Shown piece by piece: positions 23,934 through 36,464 of a DNA stretch of 64,000 bases. The position numbers were made by a program, and so were the translations under genes. The notes beneath the pieces were generated by a model. That model had not been told where the DNA came from. It ran no database searches and saw only the letters and a program-made list of their open reading frames with translations. Each line of letters begins with the position of its first letter. The first letter of the stretch is position 1. This stretch comes from Gigaspora margarita (lineage: Eukaryota > Glomeromycota > Glomeromycetes > Diversisporales > Gigasporaceae), in assembly GCA_009809945.1 (NCBI GenBank), contig WTPW01002463.1, positions 1-64,000 on the forward strand. The letters run 5' to 3'.

Positions 23934-24868
23934 ATGTCTTGTGTATCTCCACTAGCTTCATCTTCTTTTGAAATTTTGAAAACATATGTTAATGATGAAG
24001 AATTCATGCCCCTTTTAACAACTCGTCATTATTATTTAGATAACCCAGAATCAGATAATGAGGAAGAAAATGAGGAAAAAAAGATAGACTTAATTAATGC
24101 CAGCAAAAAAAACGTAAATCAAAAAATGTACAAGAATTGTCACCTTTACCTTCTGACTTTGAACCAATGGTTCATCAAAAACCATTACATCAAGTATCTA
24201 TTCGGCTTCTACTACATATCGATGTTGATGTCTCTAGGCCAATTAATCTTTTTTTTCTTTTTTTACCCTTACTATGCTAGATACAATCGTGGATAATACA
24301 AATCTTTATGCATTGACGAAGGGTGCTGGTATAACTGGTAGGCAATGGTTGAATTTAAGTTGTAAAGAGCTCATCATCTGAATTGCTCTTGTTATTTATC
24401 AAGGATTTTACAAGTTACCCTCTCTTAACCAATATTGGAATAAGGATAAAAAACTCCCTGTTCATTTTATTTCAAAACAAATATCATTAAAGCGTTTTGA
24501 AATAATTAAAAGATTTTTATATGTTTCTTCCTCTGCTACAACAATTAATAATTATTTTGATAAGTTGGAACCATTGCTTTCACATATTCGTAACATCTCG
24601 AAGTAGCTATATGTTCCAAACTCAGATGTTTCAATAGACGAAATGATGGTTAGATTTTCAGGAAGAAGTGTTCATACTGTTAGAATTAAAAATAAGCTGA
24701 CTCCAGAAGGCTTTAAAATTTTATTTCTTTGTGAATCTGAGTATACCTACACTTTTTTGCCAACATTACGTGTCTCTCCAAATAATGTAATAAAAATTAA
24801 TAGTATTAATCAAGTTGGATGTTCAGTTCTTCATCTTGTTAAGCAACTTCCACATTCTCGATTTTCAA
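23934..24868 (+). pseudogene. piggyBac transposase, N-terminal and first catalytic part, broken
   Basis: Translation starts MSCVSPLASS and has an acidic stretch typical of piggyBac N-termini (SDNEEENEE). The frame shifts near 24105 (A run) and near 24255 (T run), continues through NLYALTKGAGITGRQW, and meets a stop at 24604-24606. After it, VSIDEMMVRFSGRS (about 24630-24670) is the conserved region with the first catalytic Asp of DDE_Tnp_1_7. It ends in HSRFSIF at the LINE tail, just before the second catalytic region. Expected family length is about 500-600 aa. The remainder lies beyond the LINE. Confidence 0.85.
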
Positions 24869-24958
24869 TTTTTTTTTTTTTTTGACAATGAGGTCTATCC
24901 TCTAATTCTTTATTAATTCAATTTATAAGATTATATGCTAATATATATCAAAAGAGAA

Positions 24959-27900
24959 TTATGTGCGAAATAGGGGTACGAGCTGATTTACTCGTGACCT
25001 AAGCTGTGCTAAGGTCATTAGGTCTCAGTCGTTGAGGGTATACAAGTAAGATCGCCCGAGAGCGATGTAACTATCTAAGTAGGTGTTGTGTGTTAGCTGG
25101 GGGAGATTATTGTAGTTGAGGATGTGTGTTTAACATCTAGAGGAGGGGGGTGTCAGAAGGATTATAAATTCGTCGTGACGATATTGCCTGGATGGTAGCC
25201 AGATTTCATGATGGATTGTTTTTATAATTAGGTAGTGGAGAGCTGGTGCATACTTGTGTCTGTCTTTAGTCTTGACGAAGGGTGCCAGTATTGCGGCCAT
25301 AATATATCTGAGTGGTAAGGTTCTGTTGATATGAAGGTACTTAAAGAAAGCGATAAAGTTATTGAGTTGGAATAGGTGTAATTTGAGTTCAGTAGTGAGT
25401 GTTTTTATTATGTCTTTGAGTAGAGAGGTAAGGCTGGATGGGTTAGTGATGCAGGAGAGAAGATGTGAAGTTGTTTCTGGTGCCGAGCGGCATCTCGGGC
25501 AAAGGTAATCTGGGTATTTTGTGAGGTTTTGATAGTGTAGAGTTTCGAACGTCGGGAGCTCATTAGCTAAGAGTTTGACGTTGAAGCTTTTTAATCGTGA
25601 GAAAGAGAGGTTAGTAGATAATGAGAGAGGTTTTTCTTCGAAGGATAAGTATGATAGAGTGGCCTGTATTTGTATATCAGGGAATTCAGTAATCCAGTAA
25701 TTGATTCAATTTTGTTTTCTCCATTGCACGTGATTGATTGCGTTCATTATGTCTTTCATTGTTGTTCTAATATTGAAAGCACAAGGTATATTGTGATAGG
25801 TGAGGATATATCTATTGTATATGAAATACTAGGGGGCAAGATTTAGATCTAAAGTTTTGTCCAGGTTATTGGAGTGGGGTATGTTTTGGTCAAAGAGGAA
25901 TCAGAATTTTAGGTTGGAAGTGATTGCTTTGATTGTAAGTAGTGTGGGAGCATATTGGTTTTTGTCCAGAGTTAGCGAGCGGTATGGTGGATTATTGTAT
26001 GCTTGTTTAGCAAGAGATAGGAATTTGCGATTATTGGATTTGATCGTAATGGTGGGACCAGGGAAGAAGCTTGTTGATATGAAAGCGAATATCATGAGTG
26101 TAGCATTTTCTTTGCTAGGCCAGTGTTTGTTTGTATATCCCCAAGTCGTTGGGGCATTATTAAGCGAGCAAATAGCCCGTGGTTAATTGAGATTATTTTT
26201 ATCATATGAAGTAGAGATGTAGATTTCGGTAGGGCAGAATTTGGTTTGGATTTTATTTATCTCTTCCCAAATTTCCATTGGGAAGTGTGTAAAAGCGTTC
26301 AGTGGGCGGGTCCAATTTGTGTCAGTATATCTCAGGGCATTTGTGTTATTGTCTTGTTGTGTTTTAGCAGGGGTTGTGTTGAACGCGGATTCTAGGTCTT
26401 CCAAATTTGAGTGTATATTTTTGCACAAGGATACCTGTAAAGTGTATAAGTATTTTATGTTATGGGTAAAGTAGCAGTGCTTTGTTTTTAGGTTCGGGTC
26501 TTTGAGTTTGCAGCCTGGGCAGGAGACTGCTTTGTTGTTGCTATTTAAGTAGTGGCGTATATGTGCGAGTTGGTTTGTTGTACGTATAGATTTGCCTATG
26601 ATCGAGTTGGATGTGATTAGCCAAGGTTTATTTCCCTGTTTCTATTTGGTCAGGGTACAGGGGTTGGGGCAGATGTATTGTGTTGAGGGATTAGCGTGTG
26701 TTGCTATGAGATCTTGAATCTTGTAGAACCAGGGGGGTTCGTCCTGGTAGTATTTTTCCTATATTGTAATGAAAGTTTTTCCAGTTCAGAAGTTCCGTAT
26801 TGTCATAGTTCAAGAACTATTCGATGTATCTAATGTTGTGGTAGTTTAACTTTTCTTTGAGTGAAAGCGATCTGGGGTGGTAGCAGAGTATGTCATTGAT
26901 TGAGGTACCGAGCCTGGGCAAAGGTTTTGGCCAATCGGTTTCTGTGTGGTGCACAAGTTGGATTTTGGAGGTGTGTATCGCTAGAATCGATTGTGCAGTG
27001 TGAGTGTTGTATTGGCTTATAGGGAATAAGAGTGGTGTATTAAGGATAGAATGGTGAGATTTAGTTGAGTCCTGCAGGTCCTGTAATCTAGCTTTGAGAA
27101 AGGAGGTGTCGAAATTAGGATAATTTATATTTCTTTGTAGAGAGGTAGTTAGTATCGTAAGTTGATTTTGAGCAAGGTTTTTAAGACTATAAATGAGTGG
27201 GTGAAAGAGAAAGGAGTTGGGCACTCCTCAAGATAATTTGGCTTTGGATTTGACCAAATTGGAACAGCAATTGTTTAAGATGTTCAATTGATTAGTCAAG
27301 AAGAACGAGCTATAGAGTCTATACGAGAGTCTGGGGATCAAAACGTTGTTGATTAGGTAGATGGCTTGCTTATCCATTATTATTGCTTTTTGCATCATTC
27401 CAATGCATTGTTTGAATTCTGCCATAATTGTTTTTTGAACTGATGAAGGGGTGTGGTTGAAGGTGAACCAAGCTCCCAGATATTTGAATGGTTTTGAATT
27501 TGGGGTTGGTGTGATAACCTGGTCATCGAAAGTGATTGCTTTGTTAGCAGTGGATTTGGAGTTTGTTGCCAGGATAGATTTCGAGGGATTGACTATTATG
27601 TTAGTAAATTTGTAAAAAGAGTTTGCAGTTATGAGAATGCTTTCCAAGGCCTGTTTGTTTGGAGCGTTCCAAATGGAATCATCCATGTAAGCCATTTTGG
27701 AGGCATAGATTTCTTTATTCTGATTGTTCGTAATTAGTGTTCGTTAAAAGCCAGAGTGTTCCTTGGAGATGCGGGTAATAAGAGGGATGTAGTAAATGAC
27801 CCAAAGAATCGGGAACATTGTTTCATCTTGATCTATTCCATCATTTACAGGGTAGGGTTTGGTAAGGCCATGGCTGGTTATCACTTGGTTAGTCCGATTG

Positions 27901-30101
27901 AGCAAAATAAATATCATTAGGTTAATAAAAGGAGTGGGCAGTTTGATTCTGTCCATCGCTTTTGTGAGTGTGGAGATGTATATGGAGTCGAAAGCTTTCG
28001 ACATATCTTGTAGTAAGAGCCAGAGTTCTTGTTTATGTATAGTGGCAGTTTCAATGATAGTTGTGAGTTGTGAGATGGGCTGTAAGGTAGATTGGAATGG
28101 GAGAGTAGCGTAGTTTAGTGGTAATAGAATGCGGTGATATAGGAGTATGTCTGAAAGTCTGATAGTTAGAAGTTTGGTGAATATCTTCCTTGAGTAATTG
28201 ATTAAGGTTATTGGGTGAGTAGAATGTAAGTCATAATTATATCGAGTTTTCTTTGGTATAGCCCAGATGTTTGAAGTTAGCCAGGCTTGTGGAGTTTTTC
28301 TAGTTGTATGCAGGCATTGAGGATTTGCAGCAGGCGTTCCAGTGCTGTTTGTGGAAGATGTTAGAGCATTTCGTTAGAGATGTTATTGGGACCAGTGGCT
28401 TTATGTTTTGGTGCTTTAGTAATAATTTGGTTCATTTCATTAAGTGTGAAGGGATTAAGTAGGTTTTCATATATTTTTGGGTAAATACTATTGCTTGGAG
28501 CATAGTGGGGTTCCCATTCTTCCCATTGATTCATATTCGTGGGATTATATTTGGTCCAGGCCTGAAAATGTGCTGATATGGTATTTTTGATATCAGTGGG
28601 GTTAGTGTTTACGGAGTCGGGGTAATGATTTTGTTGAAGTTAATATGATCTTTGTTTTTTTTAAGGATGCTGCTTATTATTCTGCTGGTATTGTCTTTAA
28701 AGTCATTATAGCGGCGGTTAGTGTAAAATTTGATTTTTTCTGATTGTTGTAAGTACACTTCAGCATTCCTGCTTTTCCATATCGTAGATTTGATTCCTTT
28801 TATGACTTTGATGGTATTTGAGTAAAGAGTTTCGCCATTTTCTGAAGGTAGGTTTGAGAAAGCGATTGGTGTTAGAGAGAAGGAGGGAGTTGTGCTAGAT
28901 TAAGAGCATTATGTAAATGTTTGTTAGTGGTTGTGAGTAAGAAGAATATGCTAGTTGGGATGGTAATTTTGGCGATTTTGTGAAGGCATTTATTTATGCT
29001 TTTTAGTGCATTATGTAATTCTGTGGCTTTTAGGAATAGCGCGTGGAAAGTTTTTGTTGTGATAGTTGTTTTAGGTATGTGGTTATTTGCTGCTTGTTGA
29101 ATTGAGTTGGACCATAGGTTCCAATTTTTATTTAGTTGATCTTGGTTCGTTATAGTTTGGAAAGAGTTGGTTTTGGCTAACAGCATAGATACTTTGTTGC
29201 CAAATCTATTCCAATCTTCCGCTATTGTTTTTTCATATGAAAAGACTTTCCGTTTTTGTCTTTTATTTCGGGGTATTAGTGGGAAAAAGTTTGTATACTA
29301 GGTTATAGTAAGGATGCTATGGTCGCTGTCGATTATACCATGTGAGTTAATTAGAGTTGGGGGATCAAAGTCTAAGAGAATTTTAGGTGATGTCCAGATA
29401 TTATTGATTTGTGAAGTAAGGCCCCTACCCTTCCAGGTAGGTTCAGAGATTTTGTGAAAGTTTAATAGGCTGGTGAGGTTATTGGAGATTAGATCAAAAA
29501 ATATGGGTAGTTTGTGTTTTTTGTGAACATCAGCATTTGCATTAAAGTCTCCAAGGAGGATGGTGTGCCAGTTCTTTTTTTTGGCTTCCGTAATCCAAAG
29601 TGAGATCTGAGTTTGAGTGCGAGTCAATAAGTCTTTATTGTTCGAAGGCAGGTAGATTGAAATTATGCGAGTTTTGTTTCCAGGGAAGATGAAATCTACA
29701 TAAATGGTGGTACCGGGAAGAGTATTGATGTCGTGTATATATGGTTGGAGTGTATTATGGATGAATAACGCTGTGCCCATGCTGGTCTCACTGTGTTGTG
29801 TAGTATTAGGGTGAAGAAAGTTAAATGTGTAAATTTTATAGTGTGGGTTAGTTAGTGCTTGAGGGCTGTTTTTGAGTTTTGTTTCTGTTATTCCAACTAT
29901 GTGTAGTTTTTCTTGTAAGCAGAAATCTATCCAAAGGTGTAGTTTGGTCAGGTTGTTGATTCCTCTGATATTGTGGGTGGCCAAATTTAGTTTTTCTTTA
30001 AAATTGCCAAATTCTTGTTGATTGAGTATAGTGTGGTTGAAGGTGTCCTGGTTTTGCGATATTAGTTGATTACTCATGGTAGGGTGAGGTGTCGTTGTCA
30101 T
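24959..30101 (-). pseudogene. LINE ORF2 remnant: APE endonuclease, reverse transcriptase, CPRC finger
   Basis: The first 267 codons (30101-29298) form an apurinic/apyrimidinic-type endonuclease with THNIRGINN, GITETKL, GDFNANAD and DSDHSI, all catalytic landmarks of the family. A pre-RT region follows, with KAPKHKATGPNNIS near 28400. RT landmarks are MSKAFDSIYI (28004 down) and the catalytic AYMDDSIW (27693 down). The C-terminus near 25500 has YLCPRCRSAPETTSHLLSC, a CCHC-like finger typical of LINE ORF2, and ends at the stop 24959-24961. Numerous frameshifts and stops inactivate it. It would act with ORF1 in target-primed reverse transcription and could once have mobilised SINEs. Confidence 0.85.
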
Positions 30102-32163
30102 TTCTGTTCTCTGGCTCTAGAGGGGCCATTTCGATGTCTTCAGGAGTGGTTTGTATCATTTTTTCGAATAGGTTCCAACTCGGAGAAGTTAAAGTTGAGA
30201 CATTGAATAATGAGTCCAGAAGGGAGTTAAATGAGAAGGTGTTCCTTAGGAATTCTGTAGCCTGGGGGACCATGGCTTGTTCAGTAATGGGGAATGTGAG
30301 TGGAGACAGGTCTTTGCCTTTAATATATGTATTTATCGAATCATTATCTGGGGGCAATTTGGGTAGTTCGTTTAAGGAGGCTTTCATGAGAGGTATATCG
30401 ATTCATTCCGTAGGTATGGCATGGAAAAAGTAATGATGTCTTAGAGCTCTGGCTGCAATGGTTAGCTCCTTTGGTGTCTTGATAGGAAGCGTTAAGTTGA
30501 CTTGTATGTCCAGATTTGGGTCAGTTGGTAGGTCTGCCTTTTCAGTGTAGTTAAAGGACACATAGGCTTTGGGAAGAGGTTCGGGTATAGCATAGTATCG
30601 AGGTAATGTTGCAAAGAAATGCAAGAGTGTTTCTGTATCGCTAATCAGAAAGGAGAAATCTTTTATCCCGAGTAGTTCAGGGTTGGCCAGTAATCTTTTT
30701 TTACTAATTAGGTAGTCATTAGATAGGAATTGGAAGACATAGTTTTCTCATAAGAGTTTTACGTATTCCCAGAAATGATCGTTGCTAGTGGGATAAAATG
30801 GGAATAACTTCTGTAGTCAGAGGGGCAGATCTTGAGGAGTTAAGGAAAGAGGTAGCTTCTTTGGTGGCAGGTCGAAGTAGGTAGGAGGTACATGACTAAA
30901 AATGTAATAGGTTTCGAGTATTTTCTTTTGGGATTTGAATTTCTTTAACTCTAATCTGGAAATAATCGGAAACAGGGACCAGGTTGAAGAGTTTAGATCT
31001 TTGGGCTTGTCAGGGAGGAGAATTCTTTTATCTGTGATATATGATGCAGGGAGGAGGTCAAAAGTAAAGGCTTGTCATAGAGTTATTGCAATTGCACGTA
31101 TTTGTTTACGGTCTTCAAGTGGGAGTTGGAAAGGCAAGGCTTGTCTAAGGCTGTTATCTATGTTATTAGGTGTGTCCGGCAAGGGTTGTAACAAGCTTGT
31201 TTTGATGTCATTGATTATTTTTTGTAGCATATCAAAGTCTGTACCGACTTTTATTTTAAAAATTTGGTCTTTGGTCGTTCTGTTTAGAACGTAAACGTTG
31301 TTCTTTTTTTTAAATTTCTCGATAGCATCGTTTAACATCGTCTGAAATTGCTTTTGGTGTGGGGTTGGGTATCATGACGTCTAGTAAAGGTTCTAAAGAA
31401 TGCACGATCTTTATGGAAGAGTTTTGCTTCTATGCCAGGAGGAATGTATTCTTGAGTTGGTTTGGTTTTTAGCTTGTGTTCGATAAGTTGTCGAAGCAGT
31501 AGAGCCGATGCAAAGGCTTCAATGATTTTATCTTTGGTCCACTTTTCTTGATCAAAAGGAGTAGTTTTCAGATCTGATAGGGTGAGTCAGATTGATTCGG
31601 TCCATTTCCAAATAGTTTTGATAAGTTCGGGGTTTTGGGTACATCGGGTCGTTGTAGATGTGCTTGGTCCGGCAAGTGCTTGACTGTATGTTTTCAGAGT
31701 GGTTTCTGAGTCAGTGATGGTTCTGGTTGATAGATTGTCTGGTTCTGGATCGGGATCTGTTTAGGATCGATTTCTATATCTTCTAGGGGGCATTTTTGGG
31801 GGGCGTGGGAAGAATTTCTTGAGATTCTGTTTGGGGAAGTACTAGGGCTGGATCCTGAGTCAGTAACTGTACTGATGTGGTTTGTTTTGATTGGGGATTA
31901 TTGTATGATGTCATTACGAAATTTGTTGGAGGTGAGCTGGGATTGCTACTATTGTTGTGAATTACTTCATTGGGTGGAGGTATAGAGAGCAGAGGTGCAA
32001 AAAAGTTGGCAGAAGAAATATCTGGTTGGGCGGCGTGGTGGTTGCGATTTCTTTTATTGGGTTGTTCATTGGAGTATTATTCATCGGGGATATTGATTTC
32101 CATCGGTGTGGGGGTTGTGTTGTTGCTGTCTATAGATGTATCATTTTGTTGTGTTGCTGACAT
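30070..32163 (-). pseudogene. LINE ORF1 remnant
   Basis: The start ATG is at 32161-32163 (MSATQQNDTSIDSNN). A frameshift near 32076 is followed by a proline/asparagine-rich N-terminal region. Further pieces can be read at 31338-31075, 30624-30403 and 30387-30070, ending at the stop 30070-30072. ORF1 proteins of this LINE type usually bind the element's RNA. I see no zinc knuckle or RRM that I can name in the fragments. At least four frameshifts or stops break it. The last fragment ends 32 bases downstream of the first ORF2 ATG. Confidence 0.6.
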
Positions 32164-32409
32164 AGTCGGTAACAAGTTTTTAAAGGAAATAAGAAGTGCG
32201 AAGGCTGCAGAGAAAGTCCTTTTCCTAGAAATAGTTAAGTTTGTAACCTTTTAAAGCATAGGCAGTGCCCAGATCATTGTTACAAATAGTTAGATTTGAC
32301 ATAGAACAAAATAAATTCTCTACTGTTTGTTTGTTTTGTGATTTTCGGTGATGTACAGAAGTGAGTTTTTTTAAATATCCATTTGCGATTTTTATATAAT
32401 ATATATATA

Positions 32410-33298
32410 GATAACTATTTTACTAGTATCCCTCTTTTTAAATACCTTCAGCAAATCAACATTGGAGCTTGTAGAACTATTCAGAAAACTTCATCTGGTT
32501 TTTAAAAAGAACTAAAAATAGATAAAAGTGTCAAGTTCGATTGGGATGTTTGTTCTGGAGTTGTAACAAACGATACATTAGTAGTTTTTTGGCAAGATAA
32601 TGGGCCCGTAACAATATTAACAACAATTCATAAGCTTGTTGGTGATGAATGGAAGGTGGAGTGAGAAAGACGGTAGCCAAAAGAAACAAGCACTAATGCA
32701 GTAAAAGTGCGTGCTGTATTTGGTTCTGAAACAAAAAAAAATTAAAGATTCCAAAAGTTATTGATGATTACAACAACTATATAAATGGTATAGATGTTGC
32801 AGACCAACTACGGTCTTACTACAATACACAACAAACAACCCAACGAAACTGGATGCCACTTTTTTTTTGGCTTTTAGACACAGCTATTGTCAATACATAT
32901 CGGATTACTAGAACTTTAGGATCAACAAAAAAGCATAAGGAGTTTCAATTTGAGCTTGTTTGGGACCTTATTGATTTTGCAAATGATATTGGTGCCATTC
33001 AGCTAAGAAAAAATTCAGGAAATTCAAAAGAGTTAGAACCTGAAAAATTGTAAAACGACCAAAGACAACTAAACATTTTGAACTCTCGGATAAGCAGCTT
33101 ATACCTAGAAACCACTTAGTTGAGTGGAGACTTGAATATACAGCATGTTGATGGTGTACATGGCTAGCAAATAATGGTAAACTTGATATGGATCATAAAT
33201 TACCAAATCGAAGTCACTTTTGGTGTATAGTATGTAACGAACCTCTTTGTTGTAATAACAACCGGAATTGTTTTTTACAATTCCATACCAATAAATGA
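32410..33298 (+). pseudogene. piggyBac transposase, C-terminal part, broken
   Basis: It resumes exactly at DNYFTSIPLFKYL, which carries the second catalytic Asp. It continues through DNGPVTILTTIHK (third conserved block) and YINGIDVADQLRSYY, the conserved piggyBac motif. A C-terminal cysteine/histidine cluster (WCIVCNEPLCC... then C...H) is the zinc-binding tail of the family. In-frame stops occur near 32504, 32662 and 33150, with a frameshift near 32740. The join to the 5' part loses little or no sequence, so one gene was interrupted by one insertion. Confidence 0.85.
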
Positions 33299-33899
33299 AA
33301 ATGTTATAGAGGTTTGATAGCTTTCTTTAATAAATTAAATTAAATTAAAAAAAAAAAATAGGTTTTGTAGTAGTAGTTTTTTTTTAAAAAAGAGCATTTC
33401 ACTTTTTTGGATGACTTGTTCACATGATATGAACTACTTTTTAACGAATATGTTTAGCATAGATTTTAAATTAAAAATTAAGGTAGAGCTACATTCAACT
33501 TGATGATTCTAAGTAAGCACTATTAAATAAAACCAAATCCAATATAAAGTTAATAAATTACAATAAAAATAACCATTATTTGTCTAATGTGAATGATGAA
33601 ATTTCAAATATTGAAAAAAAATAAAAGCTCAATTCTACATACGCTATACCAATACATCAAAATGTACTAAGATTATTGAGGTCGAATTAGCCTGGGTGAC
33701 TCAGAATTTCTAATTATGTAGAATTTTCTGCTGTTGCATTGCTGTATATTTTACGTAACTCAAAGTTGTATTCTTTGTTTAAGATGTTTATCATAAGTCA
33801 TGCTGCAATTAAGGGGTATGCTGTGTAACTTAAGGTCTTGAAGTTCTTTTGGTTAATTTAATTAGATAGTTAATAAAAAAAATTTTTTATTTATTTATT

Positions 33900-33933
33900 T
33901 TAGCGTACAAATTTGTATGCTAAAACGGACGGT
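33900..33933. repeat. piggyBac right terminal repeat
   Basis: Mirror of the left end with TAGCGTACAAATTTGTATGC before CGGTTTAA. One base breaks the core palindrome, and about three extra bases lie between the core and TTAA compared with the left end. Confidence 0.8.
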
Positions 33934-34044
33934 TTAAGGGATAGCAATAGTCTCTATATTATATATTACACAAACCCAATCTATTATTAAAATTGATTGA
34001 CAGGAACATGTCCCATGACTGTTAATTAGCATATATTATTTATT

Positions 34045-35460
34045 TTATATTTTTTAAAATTTGAAACAAAGTTGTTTAATTTTGAATTTTTGATAAAAGT
34101 TTTCAAAATCTAATATTCTATTCTTCAAATTTTAAGAAAAACAAAATAAAATATGCTAATTTGATATATTTTTTAATATTAAACAAGTTTACTTAGTATA
34201 TAAAGTTATAATCAATTAGTAAAATATTAAATATAATAGTATTTTTAATATATTTTTTTTTGATTTTTATAACCAAGATCTTGTTCTTTATTTTTTATTA
34301 AGCTATAAATTATTACACATAAAACAACATAAACAATAATATACATAGCTATGCCAAAACAAAGAACTCGGACTATACTATAAACTTCTATTTTTTATAG
34401 ATGTGTACCAATGGTCTATTTTTAGCTAAAATGAACTCTTAGATCTGCTCAGACTTATGAAATAAAAATTATTAATATCCTAGGATCTATCTACCAACAA
34501 GGGCCAAGATCTGGTAATGTTAAATCAAATAAGTAGTTTAAAAACCTGACTATTTTTATTATTAGTGTTCTAGAATCTTCTTTTAGTAGTTTTTTTCAAA
34601 GATCTTATCTGTCATTTCATGTGTTTGTTTCCAAGCTACTCATAACAATCATATCCAATATAGTAGGTGCCTTCCCAATTGGGGTAGTGTAAATACTATC
34701 GATCTTTTGAAAAGGTACGCCAAATTGCCTACTTTTGAAAATTCTTTAAGGAAAAAAACCAATGATACCAGGTAGTTACCACTTGTACAAAGAAGAGTAG
34801 ATCTTTCCATATAGTTTAGTACTTTTTCTTTCTAATGAGTAATAAGCTTTGAACTTTTTAGCAGGCAGTTTATAAACTTTAACTCTAAATGATAAGCACA
34901 ATTTCTTGCTAGATGAATGATAAACTTTGAAGCTACTAGCAGATACTCAATTAACTGTATTCTTAAATAATAGCTACCTGTTATTTTATGTGTTTTCCTA
35001 GGTTTTTCTGCAGTTTTTATTACAACCTCACTTCAGAATTTCTGTGCATATGTTGGTACAAGTGATTGGTAGTAAGAGTTATGAAAGGTTCTAATTTTAC
35101 GTATTTTTAATAAATTGACTAATAAATTATACAAAATACTATTATTCTATAAATTCTACTAATTGATTCTAATTTTTTGCTCTAAATAAACTTTAAACCA
35201 AAAAAATACATTATTTAGTATATTTTTATTTTATTTTTATTAAAATTTGAGATAAAAATGCTTAATTTTGAATTTTTGATAAAATTTTTTAAAATTAAGC
35301 ATTATTTCTTCAAATTTTTTAAAAAATAAGATAAATATACTAACAAGTTTACTTAGTAAGAAGTAAGTAATTTAATATTTTTAATAATTTTATTAATAAA
35401 ATTATACAACATGCTATGATTATCTAAATTTTACTAATTGATTTTTTACTCTAAGTAAAC
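34045..35460 (+). repeat. Dispersed A+T-rich repeat, two to three direct copies
   Basis: 34045-34250 and 35210-35460 share TTTAATTTTGAATTTTTGAT, TTCTTCAAATTTT, ACAAGTTTACTTAGTA and ACTAATTGATT landmarks. A partial copy (the end portion) is at 35105-35200. The part between (34260-35090) has no gene that I recognise. Confidence 0.55.
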
Positions 35461-35514
35461 TTATTCAGCATCCAAATATACATATATGTATATTCAGACT
35501 CCAACTAGTTTGCA

Positions 35515-35645
35515 GACTTTGGACCAGATCCGAACCAACCTTATGATTGAGTTTGAGTCTGGTCTGAGTTTGAAATTATAGTAAAATTTAAAGTTTGAGT
35601 CTGGGTCTGAACCTGGGCTGGACCAAACCCGAACTCAGACCTAGG
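35515..35645. repeat. GTTTGAGTCTGGTCTGA-type repeats
   Basis: A short cluster of repeated TTTGAGTCTGG, GGACCAGATCCGAACC and GGACCAAACCCGAACTC motifs in both orientations. It looks like a small hairpin-forming element end. No coding evidence. Confidence 0.4.
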
Positions 35646-35649
35646 AGCA

Positions 35650-36320
35650 CTAGTTACTGCCAAAAATTTTGTTACAGATATAGTATGTATAAAGTTGATA
35701 TTCGAAATTAATATGATCTTAATCATGAGTTACTATAAAAAATTCTGATACAGAACCTACTACTCATTATTTTGTACCTATAGTATGTAGTTAAGGTTGA
35801 GTTGGGTGAATTGGAATTAACGAACTGATACCATGAGCTTGTAAAGAATTCTGTTACAGAATTGTTGTAATGTCTACTATATAAGTTATCATTAAAAATT
35901 CTGTTGCTGCTATTCTAATGACCACAGTATATGGTTAAGGTTAAGTTGATTGCATTAGAATTATCGTCATGATTTAATGTAAAAAATTCTGTTATAAAAC
36001 TTTTTCAATAGAATATATTTTTAGATCCATAGGTTTTTAAAAAAGACACGTTTTTACATTTTTGATCATAACAATGATCATTGCTCAGAACCGTTTGAGT
36101 TCAATTAATGCTATTAGTAAAGATTTAAAAACATGATTTAACATGGTTTTTTAAAACTTTTAACTGGATCAAAAATATATTTCTCTCTTTTCTATTGAAC
36201 AGCTATATTTGATGGTTGAGTTAGTATTTGCACATAAAAAATTTTGTTACAACTTATTCGTTATTTTGAATTTCCACAATAATGTAGTTAAAGTTGAGTT
36301 TGTTGCATTAAAATTTTCCA
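35650..36320 (+). repeat. Degenerate tandem array, AAAAATTCTGTTACAGAAC unit
   Basis: At least six diverged units start AAAAATTCTGTTACAGAAC and continue through TAGTATGTRGTTAAGGTTGA, GTTGATTGCATTAGAATTA and ATCATGA. Unit length is about 50-110 bases. Units begin near 35650, 35738, 35846, 35894, 35980 and 36235. A MITE interrupts the fifth unit. Confidence 0.65.
36004..36202. mobile_element. MITE inserted in a tandem array
   Basis: The ends TTTTCAATAGAATATATTTT and, in reverse complement, TGTTCAATAGAAAAGAGAGA continue into a shared ATATTTTTNGATCC and GTTTTTAAAAAA segment, giving arms of about 50 bases. Its position breaks a unit of the surrounding array, so it is younger than the array. Confidence 0.55.
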
Positions 36321-36464
36321 AAACACGTGTGGTGCAGCGCAGGACAAGTACGATCAGCCTATGTAAACTCAAAAATAATTTTATTAGTTGTCCACCTCAT
36401 TGGCAGTTGAGGTCTAAAATATAAACTAAGTCAATGTTACAGCCTGCTTAGTCAGCTAATGCTA

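Larger units (their letters stand above)
24869..32385 (-). mobile_element. Full-length-like non-LTR retrotransposon (LINE), inactivated
   Basis: On the minus strand it has a 5' leader (about 32385-32164), ORF1, ORF2 with endonuclease and reverse transcriptase, a short 3' untranslated region and a poly-A tail (15 T at 24869-24883). ORF1 and ORF2 overlap slightly (30070-30101). It is inserted into the piggyBac transposase gene, antisense to it. A possible target duplication is CGATTTT at 24859-24865 and 32386-32392, but the flanks are A+T-rich and this is weak. Many frameshifts and stops show that it no longer encodes intact proteins. The domain order fits the L1/Tad-like LINEs with an APE endonuclease. 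Confidence 0.9.
22816..33937 (+). mobile_element. piggyBac-type transposon split by a LINE
   Basis: Both ends are TTAA (22816-22819 and 33934-33937), preceded outside by CCC in the inward reading. They are followed inside by related terminal repeats: ACTGTTTAGCGTACAAATTT on the left and, reading inward on the right, ACCGTCCGTTTTAGCATACA. TTAA targeting is diagnostic of piggyBac. Between the ends is a transposase gene of the DDE_Tnp_1_7 family in two pieces (23934-24868 and 32410-33298), separated by a LINE of about 7.5 kb. Without the LINE the element would be about 3.6 kb. Stops and frameshifts make it inactive. Confidence 0.9.

Noticed and set aside
25857..26474. Plus-strand frames inside the LINE
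   Set aside because: They are antisense shadows of LINE ORF2, whose motifs are on the minus strand.
34252..34340. T run followed by sequence resembling a LINE 3' end on the minus strand
   Set aside because: The similarity to the 24.9-kb LINE tail is limited to A+T-rich words, and no target duplication was found.
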